Below the pieces are notes generated by a model. That model was not told where the DNA came from and did no database searches. It was given only the letters and a program-made list of their open reading frames with translations. From an uncultured Porphyromonadaceae bacterium (GTDB taxonomy: Bacteria > Bacteroidota > Bacteroidia > Bacteroidales > Muribaculaceae), in NCBI GenBank assembly GCA_900550395.1, contig URSD01000064.1:1-7334 (forward strand): a stretch of DNA of 7,334 nt, in the 5' to 3' direction. The position numbers and the translations under genes were made by a program. Below are positions 1 to 7,042 of the stretch, one piece after another. Position 1 is the first letter of the stretch. Each line of letters opens with the position of its first letter.

Positions 1-176
1 AAAGCAACGCGCGCGACTCCCGATCCCAAGACCCTCCCCGCGCGAAGCCCACCGAACCGCGTCGCAGAGAGCATCATCCACGACAGAGCCCCGGAGCGGC
101 GGGCTATAACTCCTCACTGCGGCCTCAGCCCCCCTCTTACCTATCCCCTCTCAACTATCAACTAATAGAGCTCTCC
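1..176. other. Left-edge intergenic stretch, no convincing gene
   Basis: No reading frame here looks like protein. Frame 1 on the plus strand stays open from the edge to a TAA at 163-165, but the translation is rich in Pro and Arg and runs through a non-coding heptamer repeat. The other frames are similar low-quality strings. The first 130 bases are GC-rich. A weak 5-bp stem can be drawn at 87-105, but no U-tract follows it, so no terminator for the channel gene is visible. The 3' end of a plus-strand gene lying to the left cannot be fully excluded. Confidence 0.5.
129..163 (-). repeat. Imperfect heptamer repeat block (AG-initiated heptads)
   Basis: Read on the minus strand, the sequence divides into five consecutive 7-base units that all begin with AG: AGTTGAT, AGTTGAG, AGGGGAT, AGGTAAG, AGGGGGG. 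The core AGGGGATAGGTAAGAG recurs twice near the right end of the window on the plus strand, where the longer match is 18 bases. The block lies 14 bp past the stop codon of the channel gene, in its sense direction. It is not a hairpin. It looks like a dispersed intergenic repeat; its function is unknown. Confidence 0.7.
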
Positions 177-896
177 TCACCGCTGCTGCACATTAGCCTG
201 ATGCACGCGGGTGATGAGGTTGGTGATGTAGACGGTGAATACGGGGAACATCATCGTGCCGAGAGCCGCCACAAGCACGGTCAACACTTTGCCTACTGCC
301 GTGGATGCCACAATGTTGCATCCCACCGTGGTGCAGTTCATCAGCGCCCACCACAGAGCGTCCCAGTAGTCATGAACCATAGGATTGGGGCCGTGCTCGA
401 AAACGTAGAAGATAAGACTTGAGAAATACACTCCCGAAGCCAGCGTAGCCAGGTAAGTGACGAACATGCTTGTGGCGCGGTTCGACGTACACCACCCCAC
501 CACGAGAGCCAGCGCGTAGCCGCCGCGTATCAGCGGCACGAACCGCAGCACATAGGCGGCTATCGGCCCCACCGACACGTCGAAATGATGCAGCAGCGGC
601 AAGTAAGGAATGGATATCAGAAAGAAAAGAATATTCGTGAAGAAAAACCGCAGCTTGTGCGGCGAACGTAGCATCTGTGCTAAAAAGTCAGCGATGAACA
701 GCATGCACACCCAGAACTCAAACTTCAGGAAGCGGGGCTCATGGCTGTACTGTATGTTCTGAAAAGTATCCATCGAGATGGATATGATCAGCAACAGCGA
801 CAATACCACCACAGCCATGTGCAGCAGGCTTACGGTGTCGCGTACGAGGTCATGTAGCCCTCTCTTGTCCGGTGATGTATTTTGCGCGTTAGACAT
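177..896 (-). CDS. Six-helix voltage-gated-type ion channel protein with non-canonical pore filter
   Basis: This 239-residue protein has the layout of a single-subunit tetrameric cation channel in the inner membrane. Visible hydrophobic helices are S1 about 27-42, S2 61-77, S3 84-102, S4-like 110-133, S5 142-168, a pore helix 175-189 and S6 201-228. The pore helix (DYWDALWWALMNCT) leads into T190-V-G-C-N194, at the place where potassium channels have TVGYG. The family fold is therefore clear but potassium selectivity is not assured. The S4-like segment has only two arginines (R118, R124), so voltage sensing is doubtful. Cytosolic parts are very short, about 26 residues before S1 and 11 after S6, with no ligand-binding domain. 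The ATG at 896 is the first in frame and is divergent from the TIR gene. No TTTG/TAnnTTTG promoter was found upstream, and no terminator downstream. Confidence 0.85.
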   Translation of the reverse strand: MSNAQNTSPDKRGLHDLVRDTVSLLHMAVVVLSLLLIISISMDTFQNIQYSHEPRFLKFEFWVCMLFIADFLAQMLRSPHKLRFFFTNILFFLISIPYLPLLHHFDVSVGPIAAYVLRFVPLIRGGYALALVVGWCTSNRATSMFVTYLATLASGVYFSSLIFYVFEHGPNPMVHDYWDALWWALMNCTTVGCNIVASTAVGKVLTVLVAALGTMMFPVFTVYITNLITRVHQANVQQR

Positions 897-942
897 GATG
901 CGATGTTTCAGAACTTATATTTTCAACAAGCATCAGGCCCGC

Positions 943-973
943 TTTGTTTTCAGGATAATTATGCTTATTTTTG
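943..973 (+). promoter_or_regulatory. Bacteroidetes consensus promoter for the TIR-Sel1 gene
   Basis: TTTG at 943-946 is followed, after exactly 19 bases, by TATTTTTG at 966-973. This is a full match to the Bacteroides primary sigma pattern TTTG-N19-TAnnTTTG. Transcription would start near 978-981, giving a leader of only about 15-18 bases before the ATG at 996. It lies in the 99-bp divergent gap with the channel gene. It also argues against any start upstream of 996 in the same frame, since such a start would lie inside or before the promoter. Confidence 0.82.
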
Positions 974-995
974 CAGAGAAGTGAAATATAATGCC

Positions 996-2963
996 ATGAC
1001 TGACATCAGGAAATACAAATACGACGTATTCATCAGCTATTCAAGCACCGACCGCAAAGTGGCCGAGGGCGTCTGCGGCTATCTGGAATCCGACAAACTG
1101 CGCTGTTTTATCGACTACCGCGACATACCGCACGGAGCATGGTGGGCGCGCGTTCTGCCCGATGCAATACGCAACAGCGCCGTCATGGTGGCTATTTTCT
1201 CTCAGAACTACAACAATTCCGTACAGGTGGACCGCGAACTGAGTATCGCCGACAAATCGCGGATGCCGATCCTGCCCTTCCGACTGTCCGACACGCCGTT
1301 CGAGGCCTCGAAATCATATTATTTTGAATCGCTCAACTGGATCGACGCCTTTCCGGAGCCCGAAAAAGTGTTCGGCGCCCTGCTTGACGATGTCCGCAAT
1401 ATCCTCCGGGACAGCAGCACGTTCGAGAAAAGGCCGAGACAGCTGCCACCCATGCAGCTTCCGCCCGAGGCTTGCGAAATAATCGCTTTCGGCGACGAAG
1501 CCGACGAGCTATACGGCAACGACCTCGAGGACGGCATGGACGCGCTGCGCCACATGGAGTACGGCGACGCGATGAGCTTTCTTCTGGAGCCGGCCCTCGC
1601 AGGCTACGGCGATGCCCGTTCGCACCTGCGCTGGCTGCTGAAGGCCAGCTTCATACGCCTCGCCCGGGAATCGTTCTGGCGGCGTGTGCGTCAGGCTGCC
1701 GACGAGGAGGACAACGCCTTCGCCCAGTGCATGATGTCGCGCTACTACGGATTCATGGACATAGACCACAACCTTGCCTACGAGTACGCGGCGCGTTCTG
1801 CGAGACAGGGCAACATGTTCGGACGCATGGAACTTGCCATGCTTTACAGCTTCGGCGCGGGAGTGGAGCGCGACCCGGACCGCTTTCTTGAGGAAGCCAC
1901 GCTCCTCGCGCGCAAAAAATTCGCGCCGGCCATGTGGTTTCTCGCAAGAGAATACATCTACGGTTTCAGCATACGCAAGAATCCGCGCCGCGGACTGCGG
2001 CTCCTGGAGGAAGGAACGGAGCTGGGCTATCCGGAGTGCATGTGCGAACTGGGCGTGCAGCTGACGCGCGGCGACATCTGCACCCGCGACATTTCCCGTG
2101 GCCTCAGGCTCATAGAAAGCGCTATGGATGCCGGATATCCTTCGGCGCTGAATGCGCTCGCCAAATATTACATAGACTGCTCCGACACACCCGAAAAAGG
2201 ATTCCGCTACATCGACGAAGGAATCGACGAGGACCACAACAACCCGGAATGTATCAGCACGCTTGCCAACAGCTACGAGCGCCGCTACCGCAACGGCGAG
2301 AACATCGACCCGGCTCTCGTGCAGAAATGGCGCATGCGTGCCGCCGAACTCGGCGACCGTAACGCCATAGACAAAGTAGCGGAAGCCCTGCTCGCCGAAG
2401 GCAACTACGCCGAGGCGTGGGCGTGGGCCGAACGCAGCGCCCTGCTCGGCGGCAACAGCGGAGAGTATCTGCTCGGACGCATGTGCCTCGACGGCAACGC
2501 ACCCGACGGCCACACACGGCAGGAAGGCATCGAGCACCTGAAAAACGCACTCTTCTTCGGAGGCGCCGGTTCGGCCCGGAGCGCACTGCTGCTCTATCGG
2601 CTGTACGCCCCGGACGACTTCACCCGCGGCTTCCCCGATGGCGACGGCGGCGACATCCGCCCCGTCTGCGCAGAGGGCATAGAAAAAGACGAACAGCAGG
2701 CCCTCGCCGCACTGAAACGCGGCGCCCGCTACGGCGACCCCGATTGCTCCTACCTCTACGGTTGCGCCCTGACCGACACCTCACGCCCCTACTCCAACGA
2801 GATCGAGGGCGTAGCGTGCCTGAAGGAAGCCCTCGCCAAAGACAGATATGCCGCGGCTCTCCGCCTTGCCGAGCTGTACCGCCACGGCATAGGAGTGCTC
2901 CCCGACGCCACCAAAGCCGACGAGTACCTTACCCTCTACCGTCAGGCCTTAGGGCACCTATGA
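996..2963 (+). CDS. TIR domain protein with C-terminal Sel1-like repeats
   Basis: This is a 655-residue, probably cytosolic protein with no signal peptide or membrane helix. Residues 1-137 form a TIR domain. It opens with YDVFISYSSTDRKVAEG (9-25), has a BB-loop-like segment FIDYRDIPHG (38-47) and the strand VMVAIFS (63-69), and has SVQVDREL (75-82), in which E81 aligns with the glutamate that is catalytic in NAD-cleaving TIRs. After a Pro-rich linker (about 145-158), residues from about 180 to 652 form a chain of Sel1-like helical repeats of roughly 35 residues. The clearest are around 272-308, 309-344, 345-380 and 618-652 (LAELYRHGIGV). Sel1 repeats usually bind partners. TIR domains act as NADases, make cyclic ADP-ribose-type signals, or act as adaptors; which applies here is unknown. 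The frame extends upstream to 882, but the ATG at 996 is chosen because a consensus promoter ends at 973. The 3' end overlaps the convergent acyltransferase gene by 22 bp. Confidence 0.9.
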   Translation: MTDIRKYKYDVFISYSSTDRKVAEGVCGYLESDKLRCFIDYRDIPHGAWWARVLPDAIRNSAVMVAIFSQNYNNSVQVDRELSIADKSRMPILPFRLSDTPFEASKSYYFESLNWIDAFPEPEKVFGALLDDVRNILRDSSTFEKRPRQLPPMQLPPEACEIIAFGDEADELYGNDLEDGMDALRHMEYGDAMSFLLEPALAGYGDARSHLRWLLKASFIRLARESFWRRVRQAADEEDNAFAQCMMSRYYGFMDIDHNLAYEYAARSARQGNMFGRMELAMLYSFGAGVERDPDRFLEEATLLARKKFAPAMWFLAREYIYGFSIRKNPRRGLRLLEEGTELGYPECMCELGVQLTRGDICTRDISRGLRLIESAMDAGYPSALNALAKYYIDCSDTPEKGFRYIDEGIDEDHNNPECISTLANSYERRYRNGENIDPALVQKWRMRAAELGDRNAIDKVAEALLAEGNYAEAWAWAERSALLGGNSGEYLLGRMCLDGNAPDGHTRQEGIEHLKNALFFGGAGSARSALLLYRLYAPDDFTRGFPDGDGGDIRPVCAEGIEKDEQQALAALKRGARYGDPDCSYLYGCALTDTSRPYSNEIEGVACLKEALAKDRYAAALRLAELYRHGIGVLPDATKADEYLTLYRQALGHL

Positions 2964-4117
2964 ATGAACCGTTCCGAGAGCCAGGCGCGCACAGGCAAGT
3001 CGTAAACTTTCACGCATGCGTAGGCCACGGCTATAGAGGCGATAAATATGCTCACAGCCACCCATATGTGAGTGCCTAAGGGGGCATCGGGATGCCGTGC
3101 CGCCCAGTTCATCTGCACATAAATCATCGGATAGTGCGTGATGTAAAGTGGATACGAGATAAGGCCGAGGAATTTGCATACGGCCGTGGTGCGGCGTCCC
3201 GTCAGCGGACTGCCGGCTCCGGCGGCAACAATAGCCGGGTAGACAAACAGTATGACAGCCGCGCAGTACAGGCCGTTGAGCCACTGATGCGACTCCCCGC
3301 CGATGTTCGGCACCACAAGCGTCACCGCCACGGCCAGCGAGCACCACGTCATGGCTCCGTGCTTCAGGTTGATGCGCAGCTTGCCGAGCCGGTATACCAA
3401 CAGACCGCAGAAGAAGGGATACAGCAAGCGGCAGATGCCTATATAAATCTGGTCGGGGGTAAGCCCGAAACCGCCTATCACGGTGTATTTGGCATATTCC
3501 CTTACAGTCAACAGTCCTGTGGCGTCGATATTCATCGCCAGGTCAATGGTGAGGAAGGCCGAGAGGAACACGAACACGCCCAGCACCACCTTATTGAAAC
3601 GCCTCACTATCAGGGCGTAGAATATGTTGGCGATATACTCCCAAAGCAGCGACCACTGCGCGCCGTTGAGCGAATTTATTTCCTTCCAGCCTCTTATGTC
3701 CATCGAAGGAGGCGTAGGGAACATCAGGCAGCCTAAAATCATTATCAGCAGCAACTTCCACCATGGCGTCTGCATCACCAGGCCGAAGGCCGGCGCATCG
3801 CTGAAATAGTACCAGAAAGCACCTATCAGCGTACCCAATATCACCATGGGCTGCAAGCGTATGAGGCGCCGCTTGAAGAAATCCCACGTCGTCATGCGTC
3901 CCCAGCGGTCGTCGTAGGCGTAACCTATGACGAAGCCAGAAAGTACGAAAAAGAAATCGACGGCAAGATAGCCGTGATTCAGAATCTGTTCACGCGGTCC
4001 GGCCGAATATGTTTCAAACAGATGGAACGCGACGACTATCATAGCCGCCACGCCGCGGAGTCCGTCGAGAATTTCAAATCTCGGTTTTGAGCCTAAAGGA
4101 ATTGCTTCTGTTGCCAT
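2942..4117 (-). CDS. Membrane acyltransferase, family 3 (OafA/YrhL-like)
   Basis: This 391-residue integral membrane protein with about ten hydrophobic helices belongs to the acyltransferase-3 family, which moves acyl (usually acetyl) groups across the inner membrane onto surface glycans or lipids. The family signatures are visible. LDGLRG (17-22) leads to H32, so R21 and H32 form the R-X10-H motif of helix 1. VDFFFVLSGF (53-62) follows. R84 and R87 form an RxxR motif before P90. SYPLYITH lies near the C-terminus. There is no SGNH esterase domain, so this is the membrane-only type. The substrate is unknown and no glycan biosynthesis cluster is in the window. An in-frame TTG at 4144 would add nine residues, but it overlaps the promoter -7 box, so the ATG at 4117 (MATEAIPLGS) is the better start. 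It lies 72 bp after the Sel1 gene stop and has its own promoter. Confidence 0.9.
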   Translation of the reverse strand: MATEAIPLGSKPRFEILDGLRGVAAMIVVAFHLFETYSAGPREQILNHGYLAVDFFFVLSGFVIGYAYDDRWGRMTTWDFFKRRLIRLQPMVILGTLIGAFWYYFSDAPAFGLVMQTPWWKLLLIMILGCLMFPTPPSMDIRGWKEINSLNGAQWSLLWEYIANIFYALIVRRFNKVVLGVFVFLSAFLTIDLAMNIDATGLLTVREYAKYTVIGGFGLTPDQIYIGICRLLYPFFCGLLVYRLGKLRINLKHGAMTWCSLAVAVTLVVPNIGGESHQWLNGLYCAAVILFVYPAIVAAGAGSPLTGRRTTAVCKFLGLISYPLYITHYPMIYVQMNWAARHPDAPLGTHIWVAVSIFIASIAVAYACVKVYDLPVRAWLSERFIHRCPKA

Positions 4118-4141
4118 AAGTGCATTGTGTTTTTCCTGCCG

Positions 4142-4173
4142 CAAAGTTAGCCCAAATATGCCTCATTTCCAAA
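4142..4173 (-). promoter_or_regulatory. Bacteroidetes consensus promoter for the acyltransferase gene
   Basis: On the minus strand, TTTG (4173-4170) is followed after 20 bases by TAACTTTG (4149-4142), a full match to TAnnTTTG with near-ideal spacing. The transcript would start near 4138-4134, giving a leader of about 17-21 bases before the ATG at 4117. This implies the acyltransferase can be transcribed apart from the upstream Sel1 gene, whose stop codon is only 17 bp upstream of the -33 box. Confidence 0.78.
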
Positions 4174-4189
4174 GCTGGGCAGGATATAA

Positions 4190-5065
4190 TCAGGATTCCG
4201 AAGCCTCCTCGTCCAGTTTCTGCTGACGCTCGCGGGTGAGGGCGGCAAGGCGGCGCCACGATTCAATTTCCCTCTCGCAGCGCCGGCGGTCCCAGTCATC
4301 GGCCGGTCGGTCGGCAAGAGCCGCCAGGCGCTCCTCGTAGAGGGTTGCAATAGCCTCGGCGGCGCGCCAGTCGCCGAACTCGTAGGCGTCCTCCCAGTAC
4401 TTCCTGGCGAGGCGGAAGCCGCCCTGTGCGTCGCAGCCTATCCCGTCGGCATAGCACCATCCCATGCGGTAGGAATAGTCGTGCGGATTGAGCCGCACGG
4501 CCTCGTGGGTCCACTCAAATACCTTGTTCTTCAGGTCCGGTGTGCGGAACTCCTCAGGTATTATGGCATCCACCGTGAGCTGTTCCCAATAGTAATCGCT
4601 CAGCCTTCCGGCCGCTTCGGCATTATGCCTCCCGATGGCCTCATAGTGGCGCACAGCCTCGGCCGGGTCGCCGTCGTCCGAGGGGTCCATGTAGTAGTCG
4701 CCGAGCCACAGATGCGCATGCTCGGCCCAGCGGCTGTCGGCTGCGGCGCACTTCAGATAGAATCGCTCGGCATCATCCGGGCCGTACTCGGCCGTCCGGC
4801 CATCCGGCACCTCGCCGCTGTCGCACATATAGCCCATAAGGAAGCATCCCAGACCGTCGTCCTTGACTGCGGCTTTCTCGGCAAGCGCGAAGCACCGGTC
4901 ACAGTCCGGAGCCACCCCTATCCCTTCGTGGTACATCAGGGCGAGCAGTCCGTTGCTTTCGGGTGTTTCCGGAGCCGCAAGCACCATGGAGGCAATCTGT
5001 TTATGGACCGATGCGTCGTCCTCATGCCCGGTCAGCATGGCGTGAAAATCATCGGAAAGGCTCAT
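4190..5065 (-). CDS. Sel1-like repeat protein
   Basis: This 291-residue soluble protein has no signal peptide or membrane segment. Sel1-type helical hairpins are visible around residues 37-72 (LLALMYHEGIGVAPDCDRCF), 73-110 (LMGYMCDSGEVP), 116-150 (LWLGDYYMDP) and 198-234 (YRMGWCYADGIG). The repeat turns are acidic and the spacing is irregular. Residues 235-291 form a charged, Arg- and Glu-rich helix that could be a coiled coil. Such proteins normally serve as scaffolds for protein contacts; no partner or reaction can be named. The frame reaches back to 5110, but that extension lies inside the rpsA terminator hairpin, so the ATG at 5065 (MSLSDDFHAML) is chosen. No consensus promoter was found, so expression may depend on read-through from rpsA. 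A second, larger Sel1 protein fused to TIR lies 1.2 kb away on the other strand. Confidence 0.85.
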   Translation of the reverse strand: MSLSDDFHAMLTGHEDDASVHKQIASMVLAAPETPESNGLLALMYHEGIGVAPDCDRCFALAEKAAVKDDGLGCFLMGYMCDSGEVPDGRTAEYGPDDAERFYLKCAAADSRWAEHAHLWLGDYYMDPSDDGDPAEAVRHYEAIGRHNAEAAGRLSDYYWEQLTVDAIIPEEFRTPDLKNKVFEWTHEAVRLNPHDYSYRMGWCYADGIGCDAQGGFRLARKYWEDAYEFGDWRAAEAIATLYEERLAALADRPADDWDRRRCEREIESWRRLAALTRERQQKLDEEASES

Positions 5066-5088
5066 GTTTGAAAATTTAAGGTTAGTAT

Positions 5089-5126
5089 AAAAAAATCTGT
5101 GCCGTAGCATTGCGTTACGGCACAGA
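5089..5126 (-). terminator. Rho-independent terminator of rpsA
   Basis: On the minus strand, 24 bp after the rpsA stop codon, an 11-bp perfect stem (TCTGTGCCGTA at 5126-5116 pairing with 5106-5096) encloses a 9-base loop. Seven uridines follow at once (5095-5089). This is a textbook intrinsic terminator. It ends 23 bp before the ATG of the next co-directional gene. Confidence 0.92.
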
Positions 5127-5149
5127 CTTTTAAGATTTACAGGCTCGTA

Positions 5150-6931
5150 TTACTTGGAGAGCTTCTCTTTGAGAGCTGCAAGAGCCTCGATGTCGCCGAG
5201 AGTGGTCTTCTCGATCGAGGGAGTTGCCAGAGGAGCCTCTTCCTGCTTGGCGGGACGTGCGGCACGTTTTGCGCGACGCTCTGCGTTCTTTTCAGCACGG
5301 GCTTCATCCTCATAGATGCGGCTGTGGCTGAGGAAGATACGCTTGCCGTCCTTGTTGAATTCGATTACCTTGAAGTTGAGTTTTTCGTCCACCTGGGCCT
5401 GAGTGCCGTCCTGCTTAACGAGGTGCTTCGGAGTAGCGAAGCCTTCCACGCCGTAGGGCAGAGCGATGATAGCGCCCTTGTCGAGCATCTCGGTGATGGT
5501 GCCCTCGTGGATGCTGCCCACGGTGAAGATGTTCTCGAACACTTCCCAGGGGTTCTCCTCGAGCTGCTTGTGGCCGAGGCTGAGACGACGGTTGTCCTTG
5601 TCGATGGCAAGTACTTCCACGTCGATGTTCTCGCCGATGCTGGTGAACTCGCTGGGGTGCTTGATCTTCTTGGTCCAGCTGAGGTCGCTGATGTGGATAA
5701 GACCGTCGACGCCTTCCTCAATCTCGACGAATACGCCGAAGTTGGTGAAGTTGCGCACCTTGGCGGTGTGGCGGCTTCCGATGGGATAGCGCACCTCGAT
5801 GTCCTCCCAGGGATCTTTCTTGAGCTGCTTGAGGCCGAGGCTCATCTTGCGCTCCTCGCGGTCGAGGGTCAGAATAACGGCTTCTACCTCGTCGCCGACC
5901 TTCAGGAAGTCCTGTGCGGCGCGGAGGTGCTGACTCCAGCTCATTTCGCTGACGTGGATAAGACCTTCCACGCCGGGGGCGATTTCTACGAATGCGCCGT
6001 AGTCGGGCAGAACAACTACGCGGCCCTTGACATGGTCGCCGACCTTGAGGTTGGGGTCCAGAGCGTCCCAGGGATGGGGCTGGAGCTGCTTGAGGCCGAG
6101 GGCGATGCGCTTCTTCTCGTCGTCGAAGTCGAGAATAACGACATTGAGCTTCTGGTCGAGGGCAACGACTTCGCTGGGATGGCTGACGCGGCCCCAGCTG
6201 AGGTCGGTGATGTGGATGAGACCGTCCACGCCGCCGAGGTCGATGAATACACCGTAGCTGGTGATGTTCTTGACGGTACCTTCGAGTACCTGACCCTTTT
6301 CGAGCTTGCTGATGATCTCGCGCTTCTGAGCCTCGAGTTCGGCCTCGATGAGGGCCTTGTGGCTGACAACCACGTTCTTGAATTCCTCGTTGATCTTAAC
6401 GACCTTGAATTCCATGGTCTTGCCGACGAACATGTCGTAGTCGCGGATGGGCTTGACGTCGATCTGCGATCCGGGGAGGAATGCCTCGATGCCGAATACG
6501 TCGACAATCATGCCGCCTTTGGTGCGGCACTTGATGAAGCCCTTGATAACCTCGTCGTTGGCGAGGGCTGCGTTGATGCGGTCCCAGCTGCGGGCTGCGC
6601 GGGCTTTCTTGTGGCTGAGGATAAGCTGTCCTTTCTTGTCCTCCTGGTTTTCAATGAATACCTCTACCACGTCGCCGACCTTGAGGTCGGGGTTGTAGCG
6701 GAACTCATTCATGGGGATGATGCCATCGCTCTTGTAGCCGATGTTGACAACGGCCTCACGCTTGTTGAGAGCGATGATGGTGCCTTCAATCACTTCGTTG
6801 TCCTTGACGGTGTTGAGGCTTTCGTCGTAGGTGCGGGTAAGCTCTTCACGAGTCTTTTCGCCCGCGGTTTCGCCTTTTTCAAAGGCTTCCCAGTCGAATT
6901 CTTCGATAGGGCTGTTGGTAGTTTCTGCCAT
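5150..6931 (-). CDS. rpsA: 30S ribosomal protein S1
   Basis: This 593-residue protein binds mRNA on the small ribosomal subunit and helps recruit and unfold transcripts. Six S1 (OB-fold) domains are visible at about 44-108, 125-192, 213-281, 298-368, 383-455 and 470-538. Domains 3, 4 and 5 carry the strong core seen in the VDGLIHISDLSW-type segment (236-246, 321-332, 408-419). Domains 1 and 2 are the diverged ribosome-binding pair, and domain 6 is atypical (GVEGFATPKHL). A basic, Ala- and Arg-rich linker (545-562) leads to the C-terminal tail GDIEALAALKEKLSK. E. coli S1 is shorter, about 557 residues. The ATG at 6931 is the natural start, with an AT-rich leader and no Shine-Dalgarno, as expected in Bacteroidetes. 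It has its own promoter and terminator, so it is largely monocistronic. The similar DNA of domains 3-5 forms internal imperfect repeats. Confidence 0.97.
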   Translation of the reverse strand: MAETTNSPIEEFDWEAFEKGETAGEKTREELTRTYDESLNTVKDNEVIEGTIIALNKREAVVNIGYKSDGIIPMNEFRYNPDLKVGDVVEVFIENQEDKKGQLILSHKKARAARSWDRINAALANDEVIKGFIKCRTKGGMIVDVFGIEAFLPGSQIDVKPIRDYDMFVGKTMEFKVVKINEEFKNVVVSHKALIEAELEAQKREIISKLEKGQVLEGTVKNITSYGVFIDLGGVDGLIHITDLSWGRVSHPSEVVALDQKLNVVILDFDDEKKRIALGLKQLQPHPWDALDPNLKVGDHVKGRVVVLPDYGAFVEIAPGVEGLIHVSEMSWSQHLRAAQDFLKVGDEVEAVILTLDREERKMSLGLKQLKKDPWEDIEVRYPIGSRHTAKVRNFTNFGVFVEIEEGVDGLIHISDLSWTKKIKHPSEFTSIGENIDVEVLAIDKDNRRLSLGHKQLEENPWEVFENIFTVGSIHEGTITEMLDKGAIIALPYGVEGFATPKHLVKQDGTQAQVDEKLNFKVIEFNKDGKRIFLSHSRIYEDEARAEKNAERRAKRAARPAKQEEAPLATPSIEKTTLGDIEALAALKEKLSK

Positions 6932-6996
6932 TTAAGGGTTAATAAATAGGGTTTAATTAATGGGTGAGACTTTATATTGGTTCTCAAAATACGGCG

Positions 6997-7027
6997 CAAA
7001 GGTACGGATAAATTTCTAATTACCAAA
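6997..7027 (-). promoter_or_regulatory. Bacteroidetes consensus promoter for rpsA
   Basis: On the minus strand, TTTG (7027-7024) is followed after exactly 19 bases by TACCTTTG (7004-6997), a perfect TTTG-N19-TAnnTTTG match. An AT-rich tract lies just upstream (7028-7056) and could act as an UP-like element. Transcription would start near 6993-6989, leaving a leader of about 60 bases that is AT-rich near the start codon and has no ribosome-binding purine tract. Confidence 0.88.
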
Positions 7028-7042
7028 ATGTTTTTTTAATAA

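Noticed and set aside
897..960. Promoter for the channel gene (TATAAGTTCTG on the minus strand)
   Set aside because: It does not fit TAnnTTTG without a gap and no TTTG box lies at the right distance upstream.
882..995. N-terminal extension of the TIR gene to an ATG at 882
   Set aside because: The extension overlaps the channel start, and the promoter boxes at 943-973 lie within it. The conserved TIR domain begins only after 996.
1509..2537. 342-codon open frame on the minus strand inside the TIR-Sel1 gene
   Set aside because: It is a shadow of a GC-rich coding sequence. The translation has no recognisable fold, and the plus frame carries clear Sel1 repeats.
5324..6949. 541-codon open frame on the plus strand antisense to rpsA
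   Set aside because: It mirrors the codon pattern of rpsA, and its translation is an Asp-, Val- and Leu-rich string without domains. The minus strand is unambiguous S1.
177..7030. Heptamer repeats as borders of a mobile element
   Set aside because: The block contains the essential gene rpsA, no transposase or integrase is present, and the repeats look like degenerate tandem heptads, not terminal inverted repeats with target duplications.
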